Positions 43,118-52,203 of a stretch of DNA of 64,000 nt are shown here, piece after piece. The notes below the pieces were generated by a model that did not search any database, was not told the DNA's origin, and saw only the letters and a program-made list of their open reading frames with translations. Numbering within the stretch: the first letter of the stretch is position 1; the number at the start of each line of letters is the position of its first letter. This DNA comes from JANMAT01 sp031359995 (GTDB taxonomy: Bacteria > Actinomycetota > Acidimicrobiia > Acidimicrobiales > Ilumatobacteraceae): positions 12,425-76,424 of the forward strand of contig JANMAT010000081.1 of assembly GCA_031359995.1 (NCBI GenBank), given 5' to 3'. Made by a program: the position numbers and the translations under genes.

Positions 43118-44092
43118 GTGGCGACCTCACCGCTGCTCGCCCTTCCGACCATGGCGGCCGATCTCGAGCGCATCGAGATGGCCCTCCGCAACGCCGTACG
43201 CACCTCCGACGACTATCTGACCGAGATGGCGAGCCACCTCATCGAGGCCGGCGGCAAGCGCCTTCGACCGGTCATCAGCGTCACGTCCGCCCTCACCGGG
43301 CGGAACGAGGCCAGCGACGACGTGGTCCGGGGCGGCGTCTCCGTCGAACTGGTGCACATCGGCTCGCTCTACCACGACGACGTCATGGACGAGGCCGAGA
43401 TGCGCCGATCGGTGCCGAGCGTGAACGCCCGCTGGGGCAACCACCGGGCCATCCTGTCCGGCGACTTCCTGCTGGCGCGGGCCTCCGAGATCGCCGCCAG
43501 CCTGGGGGCCGAGGTCGCCGGGCTACTGGGCGCCACCATCGGGCGGCTCGTCGAGGGCGAGATCTCCCAGCTGCGCACCCAGTACGACCCCCGGCGTCCG
43601 ATCACCGAGTACCTCTTCTCCATCGAGGGCAAGACGGCGTCGCTGTTCTCGGCCGCCGCCCGCATCGGCGGGATCGCGGGCGGCCTGCCCCGCCCCCAGA
43701 TCGACGCGCTCACCGAGTTCGGCCGGGCCTACGGCATGGTCTTCCAGATCGTCGACGACGTCCTCGACCTCACCTCCACCGAGGCCCAGCTGGGCAAGCC
43801 CGCCGGCCACGACATGGTCGAGGGCGTCTACACGCTGCCCGTCATCCACACCCTGAGCGGCGGGGGGGCCGCCGCCGGCGAGCTCGCCGACCTCCTCGGG
43901 TCGCCGCTCGACGGCATCGCCCTCGACAAGGCCCTGGCCCTCGTGCGGGCGGGCGACGGTCTGGAGGCCGCCCGGCAGCGGGCCCGGTCGTACGCCGAGG
44001 ACGGTGCCAAGGCCCTGCAGCAGCTGCCCGAATCGGCGGCCGCCAGGGCGCTGGCCCAGGCCGGCCACGCCCTGGTCGACGCGGTCGCCTGA
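43118..44092 (+). CDS. trans-polyprenyl diphosphate synthase
   Basis: 324 residues. The substrate motifs are all present: GGKRLRPVI, the first Asp-rich motif LYHDDVMDEAEMRR, and the second IVDDVLDLTSTEAQLGKPAGHD. Such enzymes extend allylic diphosphates with isopentenyl diphosphate; length and the residues before the first Asp motif fit long-chain products for menaquinone side chains. Leaderless GTG start. The hydrolase gene follows by 13 bp and may be cotranscribed. Confidence 0.9.
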   Translation: MATSPLLALPTMAADLERIEMALRNAVRTSDDYLTEMASHLIEAGGKRLRPVISVTSALTGRNEASDDVVRGGVSVELVHIGSLYHDDVMDEAEMRRSVPSVNARWGNHRAILSGDFLLARASEIAASLGAEVAGLLGATIGRLVEGEISQLRTQYDPRRPITEYLFSIEGKTASLFSAAARIGGIAGGLPRPQIDALTEFGRAYGMVFQIVDDVLDLTSTEAQLGKPAGHDMVEGVYTLPVIHTLSGGGAAAGELADLLGSPLDGIALDKALALVRAGDGLEAARQRARSYAEDGAKALQQLPESAAARALAQAGHALVDAVA

Positions 44093-44105
44093 GTCGGATC
44101 GCCCC

Positions 44106-44894
44106 GTGCCCACCGCCGAGCTGTCCACCGCCAGGCTGCACTACGAACTGATCGGCGAGGGGCCGCCGCTGCTCATCATCAACGGCACCGGCTCCGACCT
44201 ACGACGGCGACCGAACGTGCTCGACGGGCCGGCGGTGGAGGAGTTCACGGTGCTCACCTACGAGCACCGGGGGCTCGGTCGCAGCCGGGCCCACGACGTG
44301 GACGCCCAACCGGCCATGGACGACTTCGGGGCGGACGCACTCGAGCTGGCCGACCACCTCGGTTGGGACCGCTTCGCCCTGCTCGGCATCAGCTTTGGCG
44401 GCATGGTCGCCCAGCACACCGCAGGCCGCGCCGGCGACCGGATCACGCGCCTCGTGCTGGCCTGCACCTCGGCCGGCGGGTCGGGCGGTGCCTCGGCACC
44501 GCTGCACGAGGTGTACGCGCAGCCCGGGCCCGAGCGGGTGCGCCGCATGGTGGCGCTGTCGGACCTGCGCACCCACACCGATGCGGCGCGCCGCGACGCC
44601 ATGGTCGCCTTCTCCCTGGGGATGCTGGCCAAGGAGGACCCCGAGACGCTGCCCGGCGTCACCAGGCAGCTCGAGGCGCGCCGCCACCACGACACGTGGG
44701 ACGACCTGCCGGCGCTGACCACGCCCACGCTGGTGGCCGGCGGCCGCCACGACGGCATCGCCCCGCTGGCCAACCTGGAGGCGCTGGCCGGGCGGATCCC
44801 CGGCGCGCAGATGCGGGTGTTCGAGGGCGGGCACGCCTTCTTCCTGGACGACCCCGCGGCCTGGCCCGCCATGCTGGCGTTCCTGCGCCCGTAG
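44106..44894 (+). CDS. alpha/beta-fold hydrolase
   Basis: 262 residues. Nucleophile elbow GISFGGMVAQ, oxyanion segment LLIINGTGSDLRRRP (HG of the family replaced by NG), strand VLTYEHRGLGRSR, acid in VAGGRHDGIAP and catalytic His in FEGGHAFFLDDP. Substrate unknown. GTG 44106, 13 bp after the polyprenyl synthase stop, fits the expected N-terminus. No ribosome site of note. Confidence 0.83.
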   Translation: MPTAELSTARLHYELIGEGPPLLIINGTGSDLRRRPNVLDGPAVEEFTVLTYEHRGLGRSRAHDVDAQPAMDDFGADALELADHLGWDRFALLGISFGGMVAQHTAGRAGDRITRLVLACTSAGGSGGASAPLHEVYAQPGPERVRRMVALSDLRTHTDAARRDAMVAFSLGMLAKEDPETLPGVTRQLEARRHHDTWDDLPALTTPTLVAGGRHDGIAPLANLEALAGRIPGAQMRVFEGGHAFFLDDPAAWPAMLAFLRP

Positions 44895-44919
44895 CCGGGC
44901 GCTCCTCGGCCGGGCGCGG

Positions 44920-45888
44920 TCAGCCCAGCGCGTCGAGCACGGCGGCGGCCGCGGCCCAGCCGGAGGTGAGGGCGCCCTCGATGCGGGGGCCGGCGAAGGC
45001 ATCGCCGGCCAGCACCAGCGGCGCCGGCGCGTCCGGGGCCACCCAGCACGGGTCGGGCCAGGTGCGCTGGGGCGTGGCGAAGCGCCACCGCTTGAGCTGG
45101 CGGCCGACCACTGCGGCGCCACCGAGCCAGGGCGCCGCCGCGTCCTGCAGGGCGTCCATCGTCTCGTCGTGGTCGCGGTCCCACCATGCGAGCGACCACG
45201 CCGGGTTGGCGTGCATCGTCAGCGCCGGCACCGTGCTCACACCCTTGCGTCGGTTGTCGACGATCATCGAGAACGTCGGGTCGCCGTCCTGCACCGCGCC
45301 GGGCTCGGGCACCGCGCCCGGGCCGTCGAGCACGGCCAGCAGCGCCAGCGTGCGGTCGTAGTCGATGCCGAGCAGCTCACGCGGCATGTCGACGCCGGCG
45401 GTGATGCAGACCGAGAACGCCTGGGGCACGGGCGCGGTCATCACCACGGCGTCGGCCGGTTCCACCGTGGCGTCGTCGAGCACGACCTCCCACGCCCGCC
45501 CGCCCGGCGGCCCGGGGCGCAGCGCGAACACCATGGCCTGGCACCGCACGTCGAGCCCGGCGGCCAGGTGCTTGGGCAGGGCGTTCATGCCGCCCTGCAC
45601 GGCGTAGCGGGGGTAGCCGTCGACCGGTTCGCGGAACCCGTGGTTCCACACGAACACCAGCCCTTCGGCCTGCCACCGCGCCACCCGTGCAACCAGCGCG
45701 TCGGTGCGCACCGTGAAGAACTGGGCGCCGTGGTCGAACGTCGCGTCGCCGATGCGGCGGGTCGCCATGCGACCGCCCGGTCCCCGGCCCTTGTCGACCA
45801 CGACCACCTCGTGCCCGGCCTCGCGCAGCGCGCCCGCGGCGGCGAGACCGGCCAGCCCGGCGCCGACGACGACGGTGCGACGCGTCAC
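44920..45888 (-). CDS. FAD/NAD(P)-dependent oxidoreductase, renalase-like amine oxidase fold
   Basis: 322 residues. N-terminal Rossmann FAD motif VVVGAGLAGLAAAGALREAGHEVVVVDKGRGPGGRMATRR, the FDHGAQFFTVR segment and the C-terminal LVLAGDAFAGPRIEGALTSGWAAA match renalase-type flavoproteins of bacteria. These oxidise dihydropyridine isomers of NAD(P)H or unknown amines. It is the last of three genes with 4-bp overlaps (epimerase, hydrolase, oxidoreductase), so the three products are probably made together. Confidence 0.85.
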   Translation of the reverse strand: MTRRTVVVGAGLAGLAAAGALREAGHEVVVVDKGRGPGGRMATRRIGDATFDHGAQFFTVRTDALVARVARWQAEGLVFVWNHGFREPVDGYPRYAVQGGMNALPKHLAAGLDVRCQAMVFALRPGPPGGRAWEVVLDDATVEPADAVVMTAPVPQAFSVCITAGVDMPRELLGIDYDRTLALLAVLDGPGAVPEPGAVQDGDPTFSMIVDNRRKGVSTVPALTMHANPAWSLAWWDRDHDETMDALQDAAAPWLGGAAVVGRQLKRWRFATPQRTWPDPCWVAPDAPAPLVLAGDAFAGPRIEGALTSGWAAAAAVLDALG

Positions 45889-46727
45889 GCGGGGGCCGGC
45901 GCGGCGGTCTCGACGCGCGAGATGAACGAGCTCACCACGCGGTTGAACGTGCTGGCGTGCTCCACCATGAGCCCGTGGGCGGCACCGGCGATGACGGCCA
46001 GTTCGGCGCCAGGGATGCGCTCGGCGATCTCCTCGCTGTCGCCGCGTGGCGTGAGGATGTCCTGGTTGCCCACGACCACCAGGGTGGGCGCCGTGATGGT
46101 GCGCAGCTCGTCGGGCAGGCCGTCGTCGTCCTGGGCCAGGATCGCCTGCACCTGGGCGACGAAGCCGTGCACCGGGGCACCCAGCAGCAGCGGCGCCATG
46201 AGCCCGAGGGCGGGCGCGAAGCGCCGCAGCGAGCGCGGCCCCACCATCCACCGCATGGCCGACTGGCCCAGGGCGCGCATGCCCTGGGCCTGCGCGAGAT
46301 CGAGCCAGTCGAGCAGCAGCTCGCGCCGCCACGGGTGGTTGTGGCACGCGGTGCACGCCAGCGTGAGCGACGAGACGCGCTCGGGGTGCCGCACGGCCAG
46401 GATCTGGGCGATGGCACCGCCCATGGACGCGCCGACGATGTGGGCCTGGGGCACGTCGCAGGCGTCGAGCACGGCGAGCACGTCGTCGGCCATGTCGAAC
46501 AGCGAGTAGGGGCCCGGTGGCTTGTCGCTGCGCCCGGCGCCGCGGTTGTCGAGCAGGATCGTGCGGTGGAACGGGGCGAACGCCAGCCGTTGCATCATCC
46601 AACCGGTGCGGTCGGCCCCGAGGCCCTGCACGAGCACCACCGGCTTGCGGTCGCGACCGAGCACCGGCAGCGAGCGCACCGTCTCGAACGAGATGCGGGT
46701 GCCGTCGAAGGAACGGGTCACGCTCAT
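45885..46727 (-). CDS. alpha/beta-fold hydrolase
   Basis: 280 residues from MSVTRSFDGTRISFE. Motifs: VVLVQGLGADRTGW (oxyanion), LLDNRGAGRSDKPPGPYS, nucleophile in GASMGGAIAQILA, acid in VVGNQDILTPRGD, His in GAAHGLMVEH. The pattern is near 3-oxoadipate enol-lactonase and related hydrolases; the substrate is unknown. Start overlaps the epimerase stop by 4 bp and its stop overlaps the FAD gene start by 4 bp. Confidence 0.85.
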   Translation of the reverse strand: MSVTRSFDGTRISFETVRSLPVLGRDRKPVVLVQGLGADRTGWMMQRLAFAPFHRTILLDNRGAGRSDKPPGPYSLFDMADDVLAVLDACDVPQAHIVGASMGGAIAQILAVRHPERVSSLTLACTACHNHPWRRELLLDWLDLAQAQGMRALGQSAMRWMVGPRSLRRFAPALGLMAPLLLGAPVHGFVAQVQAILAQDDDGLPDELRTITAPTLVVVGNQDILTPRGDSEEIAERIPGAELAVIAGAAHGLMVEHASTFNRVVSSFISRVETAAPAPA

Positions 46728-47713
46728 CCGGCCACCATCGCCGAGGGGATCTGGTGGGTGATGCTCGGCCACTCGTACAGCGCGATCAGCGTGTCGCGCG
46801 TGGACCGCATGGGCAGGCCCATCGCCTCGGCGCGCGACGTGTCGGCCAGGCGGCCGTCGCGCAGCAGTTCGACGATGTGGTCGGGCACGGGCGCGCCGAG
46901 CAGGTTCGCCATGAACCGGGCGGTGTGCCAGCCCACCCCGATGGTGGGCACGGGCACGCGCCGACCGATGCGGATGGCGTCGAGCGGGTGCATGGCGCCC
47001 GGCCCGGCCACGTTGAGCGGACCGTCGTAGCGGTGGAAGGCCGCGGCCACCAGGGCGGCGGCGGCGTCGCCCAGGTGCGTGACCCGGAATGCGTTGCGGC
47101 CCCCGGGCTGGAACGGCACCACGGGCAGGCGCAGCAGGCGTCCGAGCGGGCTGGGGATGTGGGGTCCCACGATCGGGGCCAACCGCACGAGCGACACGGG
47201 CACGTGCACCTCGCGACCGGCGGCCACCGCCGACTGCTCCACGTCGTAGAAGATGCGGCCGAAGTTGCTGGTGGGCCGGGGCTTCACCGACTCGTCGGGC
47301 TCGTCGGGGTGGCCCTTGCCGCGGCCGTAGATCTCGAGACCGGACCGCACCACGATCGCCTGCAGGTTGGTGAGCTTGGCCGCGGCGACGAAGACGCCGG
47401 CGGCGGCGTCGACCGAGCGCGACGCGGCGGCCCCGTCGCTGGAGCGCGACCCGGGCTCGTACACGCCCACGTGGACGATGATCTCGGGGTCGATGTGGCG
47501 CACCAGTTCCTCGGCGCGGCGCCGGTCGTGCGGGGAGACCAGGTGGAACGCGGCGCGACGCAGGCGCCGACGGGGCGGTTCCAGGTCCATGCCGGCCAGG
47601 TCGCCGACCCAGGGCTCCTGCTCCAGGCGTGACGCGACGAGCGAGCCGATCTCGCCGCCCATGCCGGTGACCAGCACCCGGTACCGGTGCGCCTCCTGGT
47701 CGGTGTCGTCCAC
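46724..47713 (-). CDS. NAD-dependent epimerase/dehydratase (extended SDR)
   Basis: 329 residues. Rossmann motif VLVTGMGGEIGSLVASRLE and the substrate-domain pattern HVAFHP-like (VRLAPIVGPHIPSPLGRLLRL, FRVTHLGDAAAALVAAA) of extended SDRs that act on nucleotide sugars or other metabolites. The catalytic Tyr-Lys pair is not obvious (SGLEIYGRGKGHPDEP holds Y with K further on), so activity is uncertain. Start GTG 47713 lies 7 nt after TAGCGT; first gene of the three-gene unit. Confidence 0.8.
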   Translation of the reverse strand: MDDTDQEAHRYRVLVTGMGGEIGSLVASRLEQEPWVGDLAGMDLEPPRRRLRRAAFHLVSPHDRRRAEELVRHIDPEIIVHVGVYEPGSRSSDGAAASRSVDAAAGVFVAAAKLTNLQAIVVRSGLEIYGRGKGHPDEPDESVKPRPTSNFGRIFYDVEQSAVAAGREVHVPVSLVRLAPIVGPHIPSPLGRLLRLPVVPFQPGGRNAFRVTHLGDAAAALVAAAFHRYDGPLNVAGPGAMHPLDAIRIGRRVPVPTIGVGWHTARFMANLLGAPVPDHIVELLRDGRLADTSRAEAMGLPMRSTRDTLIALYEWPSITHQIPSAMVAG

Positions 47714-47720
47714 GGTTCGC

Positions 47721-47726
47721 ACGCTA
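47721..47726 (-). promoter_or_regulatory. -10 element TAGCGT of the epimerase unit
   Basis: TAGCGT ends 7 nt before GTG 47713. Confidence 0.55.
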
Positions 47727-47801
47727 TCCAGTCCCGGGCTGGTCCACGCAGGTGCATCGCTCACGCGGGTGTCGTGCCGGCCGGGTGATGGCACCGTCGC
47801 G

Positions 47802-47819
47802 TCAAGGTTCTCTCAAGGT
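47802..47819 (+). promoter_or_regulatory. 11-bp-spaced direct repeat upstream of the M23 peptidase gene
   Basis: TCAAGGT at 47802-47808 and 47813-47819 repeats with an 11-bp period, the spacing used by OmpR-family dimers. The factor is unknown. Confidence 0.35.
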
Positions 47820-47869
47820 CGACGGTCGGAGGCTTGGGGGGTCCGTCGAAGCGGCCGACGAACCTCTCG

Positions 47870-49702
47870 ATGGCCTTCCTCCCCCGACTCCCGCGCTGCA
47901 GCCACGGCCGCCCCCGGCGCACGTGCCCCGAGCACGGCGCCCGCGCCCGCGCCGAACGCCACGTCCGGCGGGCGTTCTGGTTCCGTGTCGGCTTCGGGGC
48001 CCTGGCGCTGGGGTTCGTGACCGGCCTGCCCATCCTGTCGGGGCGGTACTCGAAGCCGTCGAGCGCGGCCGACGCCGCGGCCGTGCGCCTGCAGGCGTTC
48101 CCCACGGGTGGCCCGTGCACCTACGAGGACTCGTGGCACGCCCCGCGCGGCACCGACGCCAACGGCAACCCGCTCTACCACGAGGGCGTCGACGTCATCG
48201 CCAGGACGGGCACACCGATCTACGCGGTGGCCGAGGGCACGATCACGCGGATGAGCACGTCCAACCGCGGCGGCATCCAGATCTACCTGACCCGCAGCGA
48301 CGGCACCTACTTCTTCCACGCCCACCTGTCGGCGTACGCGCCGGGCATGTCGGTCGGGACCCGGGTGACGGCCGGCCAGCTCATCGCCTACGTCGGCCAG
48401 ACCGGCGATGCGCAGTTCTCGGTGGCCCACCTGCACTTCGAGGTCCACCCCGGCGGCGGCGCCGCGGTGAACCCGTATCCGATCGTCCGCGAGGTCGACG
48501 GCTGCTACGGCCGGCCCCGCACGACCACGACCACGGCCGGGCCGCCCACCACGCAGCGGCCGGGCACCACGACCGTGCCGGGCAAGGTGACCGGTGGCGT
48601 CGTGAGCGGCGGCAGCAGCAGCCCCACGACCGGCAACCTGGTCGGCGGGCTCACCACCGTGGCGCCGTTCCGCCTGGCCGACAGCCGGTCGCGGTCCTGG
48701 CTGCACCGGCAGAGCCCGGGTGAGGTCCAGGTGCTCACGGTCGCCGGCCGCGGTGGCGTGGCCGCCGAGGCCACCCTCGCCTCGCTCACCTTCACCGTCG
48801 TGAACCCGACCTTCGACGGCTTCCTCGCCGCCTTCCCGTGCGGGGTCGACGTGCCGCCGACGTCCACCGTGAACTACGCCGCCGGCCAGACCGTGTCGAA
48901 CTCGGCGTTCGTGGGCATCGGCACCAGCGGCGCCGGCAAGGGCAAGGTCTGCGTCCGCACGAACGTCGACACCGACGTCATCGTCGACGTCGGCGCCTAC
49001 GTGGCCGATGCCGGCACGCTGGCGTTCACGCCGCTCACCCCCCGGCGCCTGATCGACACCCGCACCACCACGGTGCTCAGGAGCGGCGCCACGTTGAAGG
49101 TGGCCACCGGCACCGTAGGGGTCGGCGCGGTCACGGTGAACGTGACGGCGGTGGACGCGGCCGAGGCGGGCACGATCACCGTGTGGCCCTGCCCCGAGAC
49201 CAGGCCGACGTCAGCCACCCTGAACATGGGTGTCGGTGACATCGTCCCCAACGCCGCGACCGTGGCGCTGGGCAGCGACGGGGCGCTGTGCGTCAGCGCC
49301 AGCACCACCACCCACGTGGTGATCGATCTGATGGGCACCTGGCAGCGAACCGGCCTCCGTGTGGCGGCGGTGCCGCCCGTGCGGCTCCTCGACACCCGAG
49401 AGGGCAAGGGCATCCGCGTCGATGCCGGCCAGACCGTGACCGTCCCCGTGGCCGGCGTGGGCGGCCTGCCCGCCAACGTCACCGCGGCGCAGGTGAACGT
49501 GACCACCACCGGCACCGTGAACAACGGCTTCATCACCGTGTGGCCCTGCGGCGAGGAGAGACCCACCGCCTCGAACCTGAACCAGAAGGTCGGCACCACG
49601 AAGGCCAACGGCACGGTCGTGGGCCTGGGCGGCGGCCAGCTCTGCGTCTACTCGTCCTCGCCGACGCACCTGGTGCTCGACGTCACCGGTGTGTTGACCT
49701 GA
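47870..49702 (+). CDS. secreted M23 peptidase with three RLLDTR repeats
   Basis: 610 residues. A Cys/Arg-rich N-terminus (RCSHGRPRRTCPEHG) precedes one membrane segment (FGALALGFVTGLPIL). The peptidase domain (about residues 75-215) has the zinc motifs YHEGVDV and VAHLHFEVHPGG, so activity is likely; M23 enzymes cut peptidoglycan cross-links or Gly bonds. A Thr/Pro linker leads to three repeats starting FRLADSR, RLIDTR and RLLDTR (near 266, 393 and 504) with THVVIDLMGTW-type ends. ATG 47870 is the likely start; no good ribosome site is visible. The same repeat module is on the arylsulfotransferase and sugar dehydrogenase. Confidence 0.85.
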   Translation: MAFLPRLPRCSHGRPRRTCPEHGARARAERHVRRAFWFRVGFGALALGFVTGLPILSGRYSKPSSAADAAAVRLQAFPTGGPCTYEDSWHAPRGTDANGNPLYHEGVDVIARTGTPIYAVAEGTITRMSTSNRGGIQIYLTRSDGTYFFHAHLSAYAPGMSVGTRVTAGQLIAYVGQTGDAQFSVAHLHFEVHPGGGAAVNPYPIVREVDGCYGRPRTTTTTAGPPTTQRPGTTTVPGKVTGGVVSGGSSSPTTGNLVGGLTTVAPFRLADSRSRSWLHRQSPGEVQVLTVAGRGGVAAEATLASLTFTVVNPTFDGFLAAFPCGVDVPPTSTVNYAAGQTVSNSAFVGIGTSGAGKGKVCVRTNVDTDVIVDVGAYVADAGTLAFTPLTPRRLIDTRTTTVLRSGATLKVATGTVGVGAVTVNVTAVDAAEAGTITVWPCPETRPTSATLNMGVGDIVPNAATVALGSDGALCVSASTTTHVVIDLMGTWQRTGLRVAAVPPVRLLDTREGKGIRVDAGQTVTVPVAGVGGLPANVTAAQVNVTTTGTVNNGFITVWPCGEERPTASNLNQKVGTTKANGTVVGLGGGQLCVYSSSPTHLVLDVTGVLT

Positions 49703-49740
49703 TCGACGCAGACCTGATCGATGCGGAGCCGTCCCGACAC

Positions 49741-49753
49741 GACTCGTAGAGTC
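49741..49753 (+). promoter_or_regulatory. promoter with palindrome upstream of the aldo/keto reductase gene
   Basis: GACTCGTAGAGTC is a 13-bp palindrome containing TAGAGT (49747-49752), a -10 candidate; GGGAGG at 49764-49769 is the ribosome site for ATG 49777. Confidence 0.45.
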
Positions 49754-49776
49754 GCCGCCGACAGGGAGGTTGGTGC

Positions 49777-50736
49777 ATGGAGTACCGGCGTTTGGGCCGT
49801 TCCGGTCTGCAGGTCAGCGTGTTGTCGTTCGGCTCGTGGGTGACCTTCGGGGCCCAGCTCGACACGGGCCTCGCCCGCGACTGCATCTCGGCCGCGTGGG
49901 AAGCGGGCTGCAACTTCTTCGACAACGCCGAGGCCTATGCGGGCGGCGAGTCGGAGCGGATCATGGGCCAGGCCATCGACGAGCTCGGGCTCGAGCGCGA
50001 TGCCTACGTCATCTCCACCAAGCTCTACTGGGGCTTGCAGGACGGTCCCAACCGCCGCAACACGTTGAACCGCAAGTACCTGTTGTCGGCGATCGACGGC
50101 TCCCTCGAACGGTTGGGCCTCGACTACGTCGACCTCGTCTTCTGCCACCGGCCCGACCCGAACACGCCGATCGAAGAGACGGTGTGGGCCATGAGCGACA
50201 TGGTCGAGCGCGGCGCCGCCCTGTACTGGGGCACGTCAGAGTGGTCGGCCGACGAGATCCGTGCCGCGTGGGAGATCGCCGAGCGCCACCACCTGCGCAA
50301 GCCCGTCATGGAGCAGCCGCAGTACCACCTGCTCGACCGGCGCAAGGTCGAGAAGGAGTACGCCCGCCTCTACGAGGACATCGGCCTCGGGCTCACCACC
50401 TGGAGCCCGCTGGCGTCGGGTCTGCTGACCGGCAAGTACCTCGACGGCGTGCCCGACGACTCCCGGGCGATGCTGCCCGGCTACGGCTGGTTGCGCAGCT
50501 CGCTCACCGACCAGGCCCGCCTCGAGAAGGTGCGGCGCCTGAAGTTGGTGGCCGATCGCCTCGACGTGCCGCTGGCCCAGCTCGCCATCGCGTGGTGCGC
50601 CTCGAACCCGAACGTATCCAGCGTGATCACCGGCGCCAGCCGACCGAGCCAGGTGACCGAGAACTTCGCCGCGCTCGACGTGCTACCGCTCATGACGGCC
50701 GACCTGCGCGCCGAGCTCGACGAGATCACGAAGTAG
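49777..50736 (+). CDS. aldo/keto reductase (Kv-beta/YghZ-like branch)
   Basis: 319 residues. Catalytic residues sit in FFDNAEAYAGGESE (Asp, Tyr) and ISTKLYWG (Lys), with DLVFCHRPDPNTPIEETV giving His. YWGTSEWSADEI and WSPLASGLLTGKY are typical of the potassium-channel beta-subunit-like branch of the family. The enzyme reduces aldehydes with NADPH; substrate unknown. The MFS gene begins 6 bp after it and is likely cotranscribed. Confidence 0.9.
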   Translation: MEYRRLGRSGLQVSVLSFGSWVTFGAQLDTGLARDCISAAWEAGCNFFDNAEAYAGGESERIMGQAIDELGLERDAYVISTKLYWGLQDGPNRRNTLNRKYLLSAIDGSLERLGLDYVDLVFCHRPDPNTPIEETVWAMSDMVERGAALYWGTSEWSADEIRAAWEIAERHHLRKPVMEQPQYHLLDRRKVEKEYARLYEDIGLGLTTWSPLASGLLTGKYLDGVPDDSRAMLPGYGWLRSSLTDQARLEKVRRLKLVADRLDVPLAQLAIAWCASNPNVSSVITGASRPSQVTENFAALDVLPLMTADLRAELDEITK

Positions 50737-50742
50737 CACCGC

Positions 50743-52197
50743 GTGCGCACCACCCGCCTGTCGTACAAGGCGATCGTCGCCATCGCCTTCGTGCTGGGGT
50801 TGTTCATGGACATCCTCGACACGACGATCGTGAACGTGGCCCTGCCCCAGCTGGCCAAGGACTTCAACGCCAGCACGACGACCATCGAATGGGTGGTCAC
50901 CGGCTACCTGCTCAGCCTGGCGCTGTGGATCCCGGCCTCGGGGTGGCTGGGTGACCGCTTCGGCACGAAGAAGATCTTCGTGTTCGCGTTGGTGATGTTC
51001 ACGCTGGCGTCGGCGTTGTGCGGCGCGGCGTGGAGCATCGAGAGCCTGGTGGCGTTCCGCATCCTGCAGGGCGTGGGCGGCGGCATGCTCACCCCCGTGG
51101 GCACGGCCATGCTCTACCGGGCCTACCCGCCCGAGGAGCGACCGCGAGCGTCGTCGATCCTGTCGATGGTGACGGTGCTGGCCCCGGCCATCGGCCCGGT
51201 GCTCGGCGGCCTCCTCGTCGAGAAGGCGTCGTGGCGCTGGATCTTCTACGTGAACCTGCCCATGGGCATCTTCGCGGTGGTGTTCTCGGTGCTGTACCTG
51301 AGGGAGCACAAGGAGCCCTCGGCGCGCCGCTTCGACGTCGCCGGCTTCGTGCTCGCCGGTGCCGGCCTGGCCCTGATGCTGTTCGGCCTGGCCGAGGGCC
51401 CGGTGCGCGGGTGGGGTTCGGGGCTCGTGGTGACCTGCCTGGTGGTCGGTGCCCTCACCGCCACCGCCCTGGTGGTGGTGGAGCTGCGGATCGCCAACCC
51501 CATGCTCGACCTGCGCCTGCTGGCCGACCGTTCGTTCCGCACCCCGAACCTGGTCTCGTTCGCGGCCTACGGGTCACTCATCGGTGTGCTGTTCCTGCTG
51601 CCCCAGTTCCTGCAGGGTCCCCGCGGGCTGTCGCCGTTGCAGTCGGGTCTCACCACGTTCCCGCAGGCGTTCGGCGTGCTGATGATGGCCCGCCTCGTGG
51701 GCGCCAAGCTCTACCCGCTCCTCGGCCCACGGCGGCTGGCCGCCATCGGCACGTTGGGCATCACCGTCATCACGCTCATGTTCCTGCTCGTCGACCTCGA
51801 CACGAGCCAGTGGTGGATCCGGCTGCTGATGTTCTCCCGCGGCCTGTTCCTGGGCCTCGTGTTCATCCCGATCCAGGCCGCCGCATTCGCCCGCATCCCG
51901 CTTCCGTCCACCGGTCGGGCCTCCGCGCTGTTCCAGGTGCAGCGCCAGGTCGGCTCGGCCATCGGTGTGGCCGTGCTGGCCACGGTGCTCACCGAGCGCC
52001 TGAAGTTCTACAAGGCCGTGGCGCCGAACCGCTCGATCGCCAACCCGCAGGGCTGGGCCCACGCCTTCCACCAGTCGATCCTGGTGGCGGGCGCGCTCGG
52101 GTTCCTGGGCGTCATCGCCGCCCTGTTCATCAAGGACGAGGACGCCGCCCCCACCATGCGCCGCACCCCGAAGAAGATCGCCGGCGCCTCGAACTGA
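50743..52197 (+). CDS. MFS drug transporter, DHA2 (14-TM, EmrB/QacA-type)
   Basis: 484 residues. Opening FVLGLFMDILDTTIVNVALPQLAKDF is the DHA2 motif in helix 1; GYLLSLALWIPASGWLGDRFGTKKIF is motif A, and RILQGVGGGMLTPVG with APAIGPVLGGLL follow. About 14 membrane helices are seen. Such pumps export hydrophobic drugs or metabolites with protons. It is encoded directly after an aldo/keto reductase gene, perhaps as a detoxification pair. It converges on the phosphatase-like gene with a 6-bp gap. Confidence 0.9.
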   Translation: MRTTRLSYKAIVAIAFVLGLFMDILDTTIVNVALPQLAKDFNASTTTIEWVVTGYLLSLALWIPASGWLGDRFGTKKIFVFALVMFTLASALCGAAWSIESLVAFRILQGVGGGMLTPVGTAMLYRAYPPEERPRASSILSMVTVLAPAIGPVLGGLLVEKASWRWIFYVNLPMGIFAVVFSVLYLREHKEPSARRFDVAGFVLAGAGLALMLFGLAEGPVRGWGSGLVVTCLVVGALTATALVVVELRIANPMLDLRLLADRSFRTPNLVSFAAYGSLIGVLFLLPQFLQGPRGLSPLQSGLTTFPQAFGVLMMARLVGAKLYPLLGPRRLAAIGTLGITVITLMFLLVDLDTSQWWIRLLMFSRGLFLGLVFIPIQAAAFARIPLPSTGRASALFQVQRQVGSAIGVAVLATVLTERLKFYKAVAPNRSIANPQGWAHAFHQSILVAGALGFLGVIAALFIKDEDAAPTMRRTPKKIAGASN

Positions 52198-52203
52198 GCG
52201 AGG

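Noticed and set aside
47801..47819. Assignment of the TCAAGGT repeats as a PhoP box
   Set aside because: The 11-bp period fits but the half-site does not match the GTTCACC-type consensus, so only a generic OmpR-family site is proposed.
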